Assembly: GCA_012845835.1 (NCBI GenBank)
Contig: JABAKD010000006.1
Coordinates: 8,836,205-8,900,204, forward strand
Direction of reading: 5' to 3'
DNA: 64,000 nt
Source: Undaria pinnatifida
Taxonomy: Eukaryota; Sar; Phaeophyceae; Laminariales; Alariaceae
A program made the translations under genes and the position numbers. This document shows, one piece after another, positions 1 through 11,299 of the stretch. Positions within the stretch are counted from its first letter, which is position 1, and every line of letters starts with the position of its first letter. Under the pieces are notes generated by a model. The model saw only the letters and a program-made list of their open reading frames with translations, was not told the origin of the DNA and made no database searches.

Positions 1-900
1 GAATTGCTTTTCGGATATCTGGTTATCAGGCCGGTAACGGATTGGAATCGACTATCGTTCCGATATTCAGCACTAGTATTTACATACCTAACGAATGTGT
101 GGACGTCATTTATTTGGTAGCTGCTCCATGCATATGCCACGGGCGCAATCAATCAGTTGCATGCGTCGGTGTTGATTGCTGCAAAACAGTCTATACCGGG
201 GTATTTCGCGGAACGATATCAAAAGCACAAACGTTTAACCCCTCTTGAAACTTCAGAGACAAAAATTGCCGAAAATAAAACTGACGATTAGACTACTACA
301 GCGTCAGCAACAACACGAGCTAGCTGCCGGGTGCCGTAGTTGGTATGACCCAACTCCAATCCAGGGAGCTGTAAGACATTATATTCCGAAAAGCCTGATA
401 AAAAGCCGCACTTGCCTGTCGCCTGCTAGCTCGGATACACCTGGACCCGGTCTACCAAAAGGGTTAACAAAAGCGAGACCTGCTAAGCAATCATAGGCTC
501 GTCACACTCGTGCGAGCGGCTCTGACCCACCGAAACAAATGTATCTAAAAATGCCCCGCCCCGCCCTGCCGTGGCTTTCACACATTGGACAGGTCAGATT
601 CCTATGCATCATCTATGCATTGGAATGTCGTGTTATCTATATACGTAGATTGCGCAGAGCACCTATCTATCTGCCAGGCATCCAATATGAGACGATGCTG
701 TCATCGTGATGATTGACTCGACAGGCTGCTACGGACGGGCTGCTACTACTCTGTAGCGCGTGTGTGTGCAGTCGCTACTGAACGTTGATTACGGCAGCAA
801 CAGGCTGCTGTTGCTGCCCATTTACACTGTCCCTTTCACCACAGACAGGTCCCTGGTCTACATGATCTGCATGTATGTGGCCACTACATTAAAATAGATA
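1..900. other. Intergenic sequence, nothing recognised
   Basis: The two short plus-strand frames here (42-248 and 245-496) have no recognisable motif and no splice context. I see no RNA gene or clear repeat. A perfect palindromic AT stretch follows at about 900-922. Confidence 0.5.
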
Positions 901-922
901 TATAGTCTATATATAGACTATA
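900..922. repeat. AT-rich palindrome
   Basis: The core reads TATAGTCTATATATAGACTA and is self-complementary, so it could extrude as a hairpin. No element boundary or promoter was recognised around it. Confidence 0.5.
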
Positions 923-1127
923 TGGCCGGGCCAGAGCAGGACGAGCTGAATGAAGAAGGCCGATTCTACGATAATTCCCTCCCACTCGAAACCAGCGTTT
1001 TTAGCCTAACTAACGAGGAAGAATGCTACGACAAAAATATCTTGTTTTTTATATGCATTATTGTTTGCAAAGGACTTATCGAACGACGAAGTCGGGGTCG
1101 CAAAAACGGCACCACCACCGTATTTCA

Positions 1128-1600
1128 GGTGATACGCGCGGTCGCGGGCGCTGGTTTCAAAACCAGCGATTTCGTCACAGAAAACTTGGGGGGGGCTCGC
1201 ACCGTAGAACGGCTTATAATCTACTAAATTTTAATATTAACAGCACACGTTTCCTGGGGTGGACCTGTACTATCGCTATAATTATAGCTATTATAATGAC
1301 CGAAGCGACGGTAGGGACTGATTTTGCGATAGCCCCTCCCCCCGAAACCAGCGATTTTCTTTTAAATAACGAACGTTTCAGGGCTGCTCGACACAAGGAA
1401 AGATACTACTGAAGGAAAAGTATCCACATATTTTCTTGTGCGGAAAGAAAAGGTCTATCGATCGATCGATGACGTCGGGGTGTCGAGAGACACACCCTGT
1501 TTCCGGAGATACGACCGGGAGCTGGTTTTGAAACCGTTTACTTCGTCAAAGAAACGTTTGGCGGGGCTACCACCACCGTAGAATGACTCTATAAATAAGG
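1128..1600 (+). repeat. Diverged duplicated block (GAAACCAGCGATTTCGTC type)
   Basis: The stretch 1128-1215 (GCTGGTTTCAAAACCAGCGA followed by a TTCGTCA and an ACCGTAGAA motif) recurs in diverged form at about 1505-1600, and its first part recurs again at 1335-1365. The GGTTTCAAAACC core is itself a small palindrome. I infer old copies of one element, with undefined ends. Confidence 0.45.
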
Positions 1601-1634
1601 GGGTGCCTTTGAGCCCTTTATAAGGGACCTCTTT

Positions 1635-1850
1635 TTTCGGTGGCTCGGGGTCACTCGCGCGAGTGACCCCCCCCCGTTCCCTTTTCGGTGTTAGTTTTAG
1701 GAGCGCTTTCGTGCTGTTTTTACTTGGCGAAATGAACCCGCAATGGCGTGATTACTAGCTGCGCTGCGCCAAGCAAATCGCCTGTGTGTATGGTCGTTTC
1801 GTCAGTGCGGTACGGAGGTACCCGTGCGAGTGGCTGAAACCCCCGGCGGC
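1635..1850 (+). mobile_element. CGCG-palindrome element, copy 1
   Basis: It begins with a GTGGCTCGGGG stretch followed by the 16-bp palindrome TCACTCGCGCGAGTGA (1651-1666). It carries an internal CCGCAATGG...CTGCGCTGCG segment and ends near 1825-1850 with a degenerate opposite end (CGTGCGAGTGGCTGA). The same layout recurs at 4.35, 5.24, 6.07 and 13.94 kb. It has no coding capacity. I infer a non-autonomous DNA-transposon-like element of about 215 bp. Confidence 0.55.
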
Positions 1851-1924
1851 ATTGAAGAATGGGGGACGCCCAGCCTTGGGCTGATACACGGATAGATCCT
1901 TTGCTCAACATATATAATATCAAC

Positions 1925-2690
1925 AAAAAATACACTCCATTCAGCTGTGAGGTCGAACATTTTGTCGAAACTCATCTTCAACATATATATATCTCCGCCC
2001 TCTCTCTACTCACTGATTGTACGACTTACCCCAGGATATACATGATAAACTGATGCATTCTTTCCAAAACCGTCACATTTATCTCCTCAAAATAATGTAC
2101 AGTTTCCACGCACAGATTGAGCTGCCCCACACGCCGCACCCCTGCCCCAACCCCCCCCCCCCCCATGATAAACTGGTGTATTTTTTATTTTTATTTTTTT
2201 ATTTTTTTATTTATTTATTTTTTTCCCCAAAACCGTCAGATTTATCTCCTTGAAAGGATTTATAGCTTACACGCACAAATTGCCCGCCCGTCCGCCCCCC
2301 CCCCCGCTTCCCCCCCCCCCCCCCCCCCCCCTCCAACCCCGCTCGCTTTTGATCAAAACCAGGCCCCCACGTCCTTCAAAACTCCGCCCCCCCCCTCACC
2401 GGTTATTCGACTTACAGGATTCACTCGATAAAAGGATACATTTCCCTCCACAGCTGTCAGATTTTGTCCCCCTCAGACACGGGTTTTATAGTTTCCGCGC
2501 ACAGACTGACTAAAATCACCCTGTTGACCCTGATAGCTACACTGTAGTTGTAAGGGGAGTCGCCGACCTATATCCTTAATGAGGACACACAACTCGTAAT
2601 ACGCGCGATCGGAGTATCACACACAGCTTGCAAAGATGAGTTTCGACGAAATCTTCGATCTCACAGCTAGAGTGTATTTTCATTTTTCAT
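1925..2690. mobile_element. Inverted-repeat element with AGCTGTGAGATCGAA-type ends
   Basis: The left end (AAATACACTC, then CAGCTGTGAGGTCGAA and a CGAAACTCATCTT stretch, about 1927-1980) is mirrored at the right end (about 2632-2685: AAGATGAGTTTCGACGAA, TCGATCTCACAGCT, GAGTGTATTTT). This gives imperfect terminal inverted repeats of roughly 50 bp around 760 bp. The interior has poly(C) at 2150-2164 and 2308-2331 and a T-rich block at 2177-2224, with no recognisable coding sequence. Partial copies of the right half lie at 48885-49155 and 51055-51185, and a left end at about 40895-40960. Confidence 0.6.
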
Positions 2691-4340
2691 AATATACTAG
2701 TATATAATTGGTAGGATCTAGATGAGACAGATCGTGATCTGTCCGCTGTGTGGTATTCATATTAACACCTCGAAAGTTTAATAATAAATAGTAGCTTTGG
2801 TCAAGAGTAACCATCTGTGGTGCTGGCCTACTCTGGAACGATTTCTTGTGGGATCTATTATTGATTATATTACTTCGAAGTTTAGTGAGTGCTGCACTAT
2901 GACTTCGGCGTGAAGACGGCTTACATTTTTTTTCTTCTTTTTGTGTACCTGGTATGTACGTAGGTACTTGTATCTCAGTGGCTTTCCTACTACTACGAAC
3001 TGTCTCTTTCTTTGTTGTGCTACGAACTGGTATTGAATACTTGGTGTCCAGAATATTTGCACAAGTACAGGACACTCACTGCGCCTGCAACACATACATA
3101 GATGCAGGATTTATGATGTACTACCAAAAGCAGGCACGTTCTGCACTACAAGCTGTTTTTTTATACATATCAACGGGCGTCCTCCCAGATGCGTCTAACA
3201 CGATCGCACAGTGTAACGTTCCAACACAGATATACAGCGTTTTGGTGTACACTACACGCCCTTCCTCCTCCTGTGAGGTGAACACACACGTCATCCAGCC
3301 TGGACTCAGTGCGAACGTTCTTTCGGTTTCTTATCGCCTACTACTACTACTTACTGCTGTCCACGGTGTGACTGATGTGCGGAACCCTTGACAGGGAGAA
3401 TTGACAAGACACTAAACGACAGTTATTACTACACAGATACGTCAGAACCGTCCACACGGGGCAGCTCGGATGGAGCACAGGGTTGTGGGGACGAAGCACT
3501 TTATATAGTGTGTCCGAACTAGATCATCAATGAAGAGGCTCTTGACCTATTGAGCAGCTCTATTTCCCACCCAATAAAACGATTGTGAACAAAAATAAAG
3601 AGGGTAACCCGGCGATCAACTTCATGGCCTGTAGGGTGTCACATTTCTAAACCAATTTTTGCGAAAAAGGAATTGAATTTCTCCGAACGATTTTGGTTCA
3701 GGGAGCATCGCTCGCCATTCAGAAATCGTTTCAGGTTAGGCCAAAGAGCGCTTCCTCTATCGTATACCACGCGTCGGAATGTCGTTCGCTTGTTTTGGGA
3801 CATGTTTTTTCTGTGTACCCTAGGCCATCGGCTTGAACTTTCAGTTAACTCAAGAGAAGACCTGTTTTTGGGCTGGGGTAGATAGACCCCCTTGAATAAA
3901 GAGCCTTACAGGGAAAGAAAGGGCGCACTGCCGTAGCATGCGTCAATTGACATCATCGTCGGCATTGGCCACCTGCTGCTGGTTATCGATGAAAATGTTG
4001 GTGTCCGAACGACAGCAAATGCAAAGGCTCGTACGGAACGGGCGCAGCGAGATTATCCTCCTACTCGTGCACTGTTGCGCGCTCACGCTGCTACAACCTG
4101 GTGGACGCGTAAAATATCGATGTCGCAATTAATTATCGTATATTTTGTATCGATATTACTATACACGCGGGCCGGGGCCTAAGGATTGAAATAATAATAA
4201 AAATGTCTTGTCGGCTCAGGGCAATAAAAAAATTCGTTGCGCCCGGAGCTTCATGTCGCCAACCGAAGAGCAAAAATTATGTACCAGGTACTGGATAGAC
4301 CAAGGCTACGGTGTGTAGGGGGTCGCTTTTGGAGTCTTTT
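2690..4340. other. Intergenic; one unexplained 145-codon frame
   Basis: The longest frame is on the plus strand at 2954-3391. It has no recognisable domain, an unremarkable composition and no splice sites I trust, so I do not call it a gene. The part around 3525-3720 resembles a decayed minus-orientation copy of the GCGTGCTACGATAGAGGT family (a CCAATTTTTGCGAAA stretch near a CATGGCC motif). Confidence 0.3.
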
Positions 4341-4344
4341 TCCT

Positions 4345-4545
4345 TTTAGTGGCTCGGTATCACTCGCGCGAGTGACCTCCCCTGTCCCGCTGCGGTCTTA
4401 CAAGCTTCCGCGCCGCTCTAAAATTCGCGACGTATGAATCCGCAATGGAATGGTAAGTAAGCTACGCTGCGACTTCAAAATTAACCTTAAGATAGTATCG
4501 TTGTCCGTGAGGTATTTGAAAGAGTCACTCGTGAAAGTGGGATTG
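4345..4545 (+). mobile_element. CGCG-palindrome element, copy 2
   Basis: The perfect palindrome TCACTCGCGCGAGTGA is at 4360-4375, after TAGTGGCTCGGT. The internal motif CCGCAATGGAATGGTAAG and CTACGCTGCG are present, and the far end has the degenerate GAGTCACTCGTGAAAGTG. Layout and length match copy 1. Confidence 0.55.
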
Positions 4546-4549
4546 TATC

Positions 4550-4704
4550 ATAACATCATCATAACATCATCATAACATCATCGTAACATCATCATAACAT
4601 CATTACAACATCATCATAACATCATCGTAACATCATCATAACATCATCATAACATCATCATAACATCACCATACCATCATCACAACCCCGTCGTAACATC
4701 CCCC
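4550..4704 (+). repeat. 11-bp minisatellite (AACATCATCAT)n
   Basis: About fourteen consecutive 11-bp units of AACATCATCAT, with CGT or TAC variants in the last three bases, decay at the right end into AACCCCGTCGT. Confidence 0.9.
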
Positions 4705-4745
4705 CCACCTGGTCACAGGGTAGAAGAGGCTCAGGGCGAAAGAAA

Positions 4746-5001
4746 ACATCCCGGATGCAGCAGTAGCAGATTCTAAGAATTTTCTGAGCTCCTAACATAC
4801 ATGAGTCCTAGGAGCTCTAGCTCAGTATATCACCCGGAACATGACTTAGAAGGCATTCATTCGCGACAACCAAACCAAGCTTCTATGCCCCTGCCCTCAG
4901 AACCACCATTCATTACACTCGACATAAATAATCCACAAACCAAAAAGTTGCCAGAAAAAACTTTTGGCTCAAAACGTGCAACCCCTACTACCGTGGGATA
5001 A
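4746..5001. mobile_element. CATCCCACGGTA MITE, degenerate copy
   Basis: This is a third, diverged copy of the element at 28397-28650 and 37349-37600. It shares the internal GACTTAGAAGGCATTCATTCG and AAGCTTCTATGCC stretches and the right end ACCCCTAC...CCGTGGGAT. The left end is CATCCCGGATGCAGCAG, a decayed form of the CATCCCACGGTAAGAGTGCA terminus. Confidence 0.6.
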
Positions 5002-5234
5002 GAAAAAAAAAAAAAATGCTTAATAGAACAGTGCTGCTGCTGTAATTCAGGATAGTAATTACCACTGGTATTACTGTGGTTTCATATTCAAAGGGGGATA
5101 GGGTAGTCACTCGCGACTAACAACAATGCTAACGCGGTCGAGGTGCACCATTTTGTTTTTCTGGGGCTATTTACTTGGGGCGTTCTATCTACATAACCCA
5201 GGACCAAGATTCATGGCGGCCCAGGCGGGGCACC

Positions 5235-5465
5235 TCCATTTCGTTGACGGGTCTGAGCCGCTCGCACGAGTGACTCTGTACTATATTCGGACAAACAGAT
5301 ACTCTCAGGCGAGTTGTTTTTTGTAGCGCAGCGTAGTTCACCATTCCATTCATTGCAGGTTCAAATTATCGCAAAAATTAGGACAGCGCAAAGAAAACTT
5401 TACGACCGAGAAACTGGGGTGGGGGGGGGGTCACTCGCGCGAGTGACTCCGAGCCACTGAAGAAA
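5235..5465 (-). mobile_element. CGCG-palindrome element, copy 3 (inverted)
   Basis: The left boundary is TCTGAGCCGCTCGCACGAGTGAC and the right boundary is the perfect palindrome TCACTCGCGCGAGTGA at 5431-5446, followed by CTCCGAGCCACTG. The internal GCGCAGCGTAG and CCATTCCATT segments are the reverse complement of those in copy 2. Confidence 0.6.
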
Positions 5466-5666
5466 AGGGTCCCAAACGTGCCCCCTCCAGCCAAGGTTAG
5501 TTATAAATAATACCTGGTACGAAATAAAAGCGCTATAGATATACCCGTTGGACAATCTGACATGGCCTAGCTATGAATACGTACAAACTACTCGACAGCT
5601 ATGTACCAAACAAGGACCAAGTTGATTAAGCTAAGGAAGGGTATACGTGCGGTAGGGCGGGGGGCA

Positions 5667-5806
5667 TGTTATGAGGCTTAGCCAGGGTAGTAAGCAATTG
5701 GTCAACCTTTTTTTGCAGGTGACCTACACGATCAATCTAGCTAGAGCAATTGGTCAACCTTTTTGTAGGCGGTCAAACGGACTACTGCCTCGCTAATTCC
5801 TTGACA
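5667..5806 (+). mobile_element. Solo LTR of the TRIM family, internally duplicated
   Basis: It starts TGTTATGAGGCTTAG and ends CTAATTCCTTGACA, matching the LTR termini of the complete elements at 18424 and 52888. The central AGCAATTGGTCAACC stretch is present twice, so it is about 50 bp longer than the other LTRs. I see no clear target-site duplication. Confidence 0.65.
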
Positions 5807-5835
5807 ACTGGTACCCCCTTTTTTGCCATTATGCC

Positions 5836-6020
5836 GGGCTTGACCCACTCGCACGAGAAACGCTGTGTATGTACCTCACAGACCGAAAAAACAATTACTC
5901 CGGAGTATTACATTATTAGGCGATTTTCTCGGTGCAGCGTGTAGCTAACCATTCAAGTGCGCGGGTTCCTCTCGCAAAAAATTAAAAACGCACACACACG
6001 GAGGACCCAGGCTGCGCTGC
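5836..6020 (-). mobile_element. CGCG-palindrome element, partial copy
   Basis: One end shows CTTGACCCACTCGCACGAGAA. Internally, GGTGCAGCGTGTAGCTAACC corresponds to the GCGCAGCGTAG...CCATTCC part of copy 3. The second palindromic end is not recognisable. Confidence 0.4.
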
Positions 6021-6071
6021 GCGATAGATAGGGGATTATTGTGTTGCTTTTTGGGGGCGTTCCTTTGCAGC

Positions 6072-6580
6072 GGTTCGGGTTCACTCGCCCGAGCGACCCC
6101 CCCCTGTTACATTGCGACCTTGAGGTTTCGTGCGGTACTGATTATTGTGTAATTGGAATCCGCAACGGATAGGCCTCGAAAGGCCTGCTGTTGTAATTAT
6201 CTGAATTGCGATAATTTGGCCGGGTTTCGTATTATAAGGTTGGCGTTTTCTATTTGGGATAGTCAGGAAATAGAACGGAGGCAGGCGCGTGCCTGCGTCG
6301 TCAGAAACCACCCGGGGCTCTATCTAGTGGAACCGAATAATAAAGCCACATCTCTCCTAGTAAAGCTAAGAAAGTGAGTACTCTCTCCGAGGACCTTCTC
6401 AATTGGCAGACCTGCAGGGGACACTCTTTGTCCTCCCCCAATACCCTTACATTATGGCGTCGACGGCAGGACGTGCCCACTACCCTTGCAGTAAGTAAGC
6501 TACGCTGCGCGGGAAGCATATATATCCTAACTTTTCTTCGTCCGTGAGGTGTGCAGAGTCACCCCGGTGCGAGTGGTGGA
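6072..6580 (+). mobile_element. CGCG-palindrome element with longer interior
   Basis: The left end is GCGGTTCGGGTTCACTCGCC followed by CGAGCGACC, and the right end is GAGTCACCCCGGTGCGAGTG. The interior is longer than in the other copies. It includes GTGAGTACTCTCTCCGAGGA (6374-6393) and a CTGCAGGGG stretch that recur at 16990-17060. This is either a fuller family member or one that received an insertion. Confidence 0.45.
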
Positions 6581-6675
6581 TTCCCGGGAAACGAAAATGG
6601 GCGTATATCATAACATCATTAGACTATAGCACCCCCCCCTATTAACACCATGCCGTGGCGCTGGTCGAAGGCAAA

Positions 6676-6760
6676 GGAACAGGGGGGGGGGGGCGGGGTC
6701 ACTCGTCGCGTGAGTGACCGCAAGCCACTGCACAAAAAAAGGCTCCAAGAGTGACCCCGC
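6676..6760 (-). mobile_element. CGCG-palindrome element, isolated end
   Basis: GGGGTCACTCGTCGCGTGAGTGACC, then AAGCCACTGCA, forms a single terminus in inverted orientation next to a G tract. The palindrome has a short insertion at its centre. Confidence 0.4.
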
Positions 6761-7247
6761 TAGACCGTACGTACCTTTGGTCCAGAGAACGAAGTTCCGA
6801 CCACGTCTGGGGTTATTGTGGAGACCCACCATTCAGAAAGCTTTTTGGCCAAAAAGGGGTATACCTCGATGGTAGCCTTGGTAGGGCCACCGCCTTGCCG
6901 TAACTTGGTGGCGCCATAATCGCAACATCATGCACACGAAAATGTCACTTCGCGCTTGCGCTAGATGATAGACAAGACCGCACTTGGGGCAATGTTTTTG
7001 TCGCTACGTACAGTGTAGTAGTGGTCTCTCTACATGATATGTCCCGGTATCTGCCAGCCGGAAATACCGGCACTCTGCTGTGGAGCAAACCAGCACTACA
7101 CCGCACGCTGACACTACTTGATGTTTTCCATCCGTGCCAAGCGATATCACAGGCACTATAGCGAGCAACCGGCACCACTCAACCGGCGCTATAGAGGGAC
7201 CACTATTGACTGTATATGCGGGCTCCTCAAGGTTTTTTGGTGCGCCG

Positions 7248-7334
7248 TGTTGACGAATTTGAGGGTGTTGGTCCGTTCGACCACCAGTCTGATAAAAGGT
7301 TAACCAATTGCCCATCGAAACTGAGCCTTATACG
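7248..7334 (-). mobile_element. Degenerate solo LTR of the TRIM family
   Basis: It contains GTTGGTCCGTTCGACCAC, AAAAGGTTAACCAATTG and AACTGAGCCTTA in the order and spacing of the LTRs at 16810 and 52888. Its ends are eroded. Confidence 0.5.
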
Positions 7335-7339
7335 TATCA

Positions 7340-9290
7340 GATTCTTTATTGTATGCGCACCAGCTCACAACGATAAAATGTTAAAACCGCCGATCCAAAG
7401 ACCATACTCTTGGCCGCTCTCTACTCGTACAGCAGCAGCAACAGCAAGTCAGCAGCAGCAACGATTGATGTGTGTATGTCGAGCCAGCGTGGTATACATA
7501 CATGTGTTGCCATCAACAATCAACAATTCAATGCTTTTTATGTTCAATTTTGTTTTTAGAGTCCAGTGTGCCGCCGATCTCAAGCCGACGTCCCCCCCCG
7601 AGAAAGTCGCCTAAATCTTTCGTATAACATGTGTACAACAATAGCGGGGTTCCCCAACAAGGCGGTCTGAATAATGCGGTATCCCGATACAAGGCGGTCG
7701 ATATCGCTACTCGTCGGCACGGCTGGGGAATTGGACTCAAAACCTGGAATGAACAGTGCGGCTTCCCCGCATAAGGCGTTCACATCGCTCTGGCACACCA
7801 CGGCGTTACTTTTGACTTGACGTCTTCTCTACCTGCAAGTTCCTGTACGATACGAAAATATGGATGCATGTATAGTCTACACATATGCATCAGGTACGTC
7901 GGAAATACTCTTTCGCTGTGTGTAAAGTATGTCCTTCGTGAGGTCATGTTATCATTATTTTGTGCGACGTTGGGGAGGGTCCCCAATGGCGTGGTGCTAG
8001 AGCCGCGGCATCGCCCGCTGCTTGCAGTTTAATCTCATAATGCCAGTACCCAGGGCTCTCTTCAACAGCCAATTGGTCGGGGCTCGAACAAACCTAGGCT
8101 CAGACGACCGAGACCCCCAGCGGTAACAAGCCAACAATCAATGCTATAATTCCACATGCCGCGTGACACTGTGCAGCGCTTGTTCCAATCACACCCTCCG
8201 CAGATAGCGGAAAAACATCATCCAATAACTTCAGACGCGGAAGATGTTTCCACTCGCTGACATACTCCTTGTGAGCTCAGAATCCGTGCCAGTCAATCGC
8301 AAACTGAATACACTAAATTTTTTGCAAGACGGTGTGGCGCACACCATGTACGTGTAGCCGCTCCTTTCCATCCACCTGTGAACGAAGAAAAGGTGGATGG
8401 GCGGGAGAAAGCACAAGCAAACAATAGTCCTATTAACAGTGTCTACTATGTCTACTGCAATATGTTGTAGTAGGTCTATCGACAACAGCAAGCACGCAGT
8501 GTCGTACTATCCTCTCGTTCGTGTACCTCTGCTATAGTCGTGCAGCTGTGCACGTAAAGCTGGCGACAAACGAATGAGCATGGTCCTGCCCTTGCCCCTG
8601 CTGTAACCCAGCACTGAAAACTCCTACGTCGGTAGAGATCACGCGATGCGTAATTCCGTCGGCCACAACGGGAGAAAAACATTCGACCCTTGTTCGAGAT
8701 TGTGAATCCTACTCCTGTTGGATTAGTCTAGACTATGCACAGAAAAAAATGTCATGCCACCTTCTTCTCCTCGAAACACGCCAAGCTTTACTCAACATGT
8801 ACTTACAGGAGCATACTGAGCCCCTGTTCTAGGACTAACCCGCTCGGCTTTACCGGCGTGAGTTCGAAGCTAACCTTAGACCCCAATACGAAGCCAAGTG
8901 GCGTGGCGGCGTCTCTCCGCTGCCAGGGGCACATTTTAATGTGCGATGTGGGGCAAAGAGAGAGCCTTCCCTCGCTATATGGGTGAGGGACGACAGAGAG
9001 TGTTTTTGAACGGTTCGTTACGAGGCGACCGCCGACATGGGCGTATCGGCCCCTTCACGTACCCGAATATGGCAGGGTAATCGAGAGATCCTCGGATGGT
9101 TTGAACCGTCCGTTGTATCCCTCCGGTGGTACACGTGTGACGATCGTTCTACGTACCTTGCCCAAAATCTGTCCTCCACCAACATCGTGACAAAAACATG
9201 CAGATAAGAATATCGCGCCCCCTATACACGACACGAACAAGTGGGATTTTTCTTTGGCCGGACATTTTCCGAATATTTCTGATCTATGTG
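7340..9290. other. Intergenic; short GCGG-type repeats only
   Basis: A small CAG run lies at 7430-7465. Around 7640-7790 the words GCGGTATCCC, AAGGCGGTC and GCGGCTTCCCC recur; similar words occur at 23800-23980 and 40400-40530. I recognise no gene. Confidence 0.4.
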
Positions 9291-9292
9291 GA

Positions 9293-9735
9293 TACGGTAG
9301 GGTAGGGTAGCCTAATGCATGTTAGGATGGTGTAGGGTAGGGTAGGGTAGGGTAGGGTAGGGTAGGGAAGAGTAGAGTAGGGTAAGGTAAGGTAGGGTAG
9401 GGAAGGGAAGGGTAGGGTAGGGTAGGGTAGGGTAGGGTGGGGTAGGGTAGGGTAGGGTAGGGTAGGGTAGGGTAGGGTGGGGTAGGGTAGGGCAAGGTAG
9501 TGTAGGGTAGGGCAGGGTAGGGTAGGGTAGGGTAGGGTAGGGTAGGGTAGGGTAGGGTAGGGTAGGGTAGGGTAGGGTAAGGTAAGGTAGGGTAAGGTAG
9601 GGTAGGGTTGGGTAGGGTAGGGTAGGGTAGGGTAGGGTAGCGTAGGGTAGGGTAGCGTAGGGTTGGGTAGGGTAGGGTAGGGTAAGGTAGGGTAGGGTAG
9701 GGTAGGATTGGGTTGGGTCGGGTAGGGTAGGCTAG
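9293..9735 (+). repeat. GGGTA pentanucleotide array
   Basis: About 85 tandem GGGTA units with scattered variants (GGGTT, GGTAA, GGGAA) are followed at 9740-9825 by sparser GGGTTAGGGTT-like words. It resembles a degenerate interstitial telomere-like tract, but the 5-bp unit differs from the TTAGGG hexamer. Confidence 0.9.
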
Positions 9736-9829
9736 ATAGAGTAATGTAGGGGAGGGTGGATTAAGGGTAAGGGATTAAGGATGGGGTTAGCGTTCAGATT
9801 GAGGCTAGGGTTAGGGTTGACGGTATAGG

Positions 9830-10780
9830 GATACCATGCCGTTCTTCAAGCTCAAGCCACCTCCGAGGGTACGCCCACACGTACGCACGCAATTATTTCA
9901 TTCACCGAAGCTTGGCCTTGGATTTGGTTGGCGCTGCCGAAGGCTGCGCATACGCGTAGGGGAAACACTGACAACGCCGGTTGTCATGGCTACCTGATGG
10001 CCGGCCTTCCTTGCACACAATATAGTGGTACATACGAGGTGTACCGTTGCTGCGTCCCTGTGCGCGCGACAGGAGGTGAAATGGTCGCCGGAATTGAACG
10101 ATCGTTCGACAACAATATCAAATACATGAGGACCATCTAATTCTCAATTTGGCGATGACACCTGCTTTGCTACAGTAGCCGCAGCCAGTATTGCCTACGA
10201 CGTCGCCGATCGATACCACAGCCGTATACACTGGAAAACGCTCAACGCAGGTGATCATGCCAATGCGTAGAGCATGGAATACTGTTGAACGAGCGGTGCC
10301 ACGAAGTTCAATTTGGATCTTCCCCTCGGCATCAGCAATTTTGAAGCTATTGCAGGTTTGAAGCATCTTTCAAGAAATTTCCAACTCGATTTTTGGAGCA
10401 CCCTTTGAGCATTAATTCGCTGTTTACTACCGATCCTCGCCAGCTGCCCCTGTACTCTCCCGCCCGCACCTCGCCGACACCAATGTGATTCGATCACCAT
10501 CTCCATATGAAAATCTCGCATAGCCCCTGCTCTCAGCTCCTGGCATGCGCTTGGCTTGTGCTATATATAGGCTATGACCTTCAATCTAAACACCACCCCC
10601 ATATGTTTGCCTGCTGTCGTGCAGGCAGTCGTTTTCTTGTCGATGTCACCGTTCCAATTGATCGGTTAGTGTATGATACAAGCCACACGAAGAAAAGGTA
10701 CCGTACGGCATATTCAAGTTGAGGGCAGGAAGGGTCCGGCTGCTTTCCACGCCTTGGTCTGTTTTATATCAAATGGCGTC
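9830..10780. other. Intergenic, nothing recognised
   Basis: Short frames on both strands overlap one another. None has a recognisable domain, signal sequence or splice architecture. Confidence 0.35.
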
Positions 10781-10784
10781 GAAG

Positions 10785-11290
10785 GCTACAAAATCACGCC
10801 CTGTCGGCGAGGAAAGAAGCCTAGGTGAGACGGTAGCCCGCGCGCGTATAACGAGATGCATTGCACTTTCTTCTACAGGATGTGCTGTAGTAGCACGTCT
10901 TGCATGTACCAATAGTATTAATAGTACTCTCAGTACGAACACAACCCCTCGACAAGATTCATGCCCCTTTCGTCTGTCTCTCTCTTGACTATTATTGTGC
11001 TTCGTGTCCGATTACATTAAGGGTGCTCTTTCCTAGGAACACAGCGACGGCAGCAACAGAATCACACCCCCTCGGCGCGGGCAGAGGCCTAGGTAAGACG
11101 GTATCCCATTCCTGAATCCTTTGTCGAGTTGTACTATACGCCCCCTACGAGTAGTACATTGTACCCCTAAGTGTGATACGAGTCGAAAAGGGGTAGCGCG
11201 AACACAGCATAAACGCATTACGATTCGTGTGTACCACCCTCGTCTGTCTCGACTATTGTGTTTCACGATAGTAAGGGGGCTTGATATCTA
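10785..11290 (+). repeat. Diverged direct duplication, period about 270 bp
   Basis: GCCTAGGTGAGACGGTA at 10819 recurs as GCCTAGGTAAGACGGTA at about 11088. A TCGTCTGTCTC...GACTATTATTGTG stretch at 10970 recurs as TCGTCTGTCTCGACTATTGTG at 11236. No coding sequence is apparent. Confidence 0.5.
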
Positions 11291-11299
11291 CCCTTTTGT

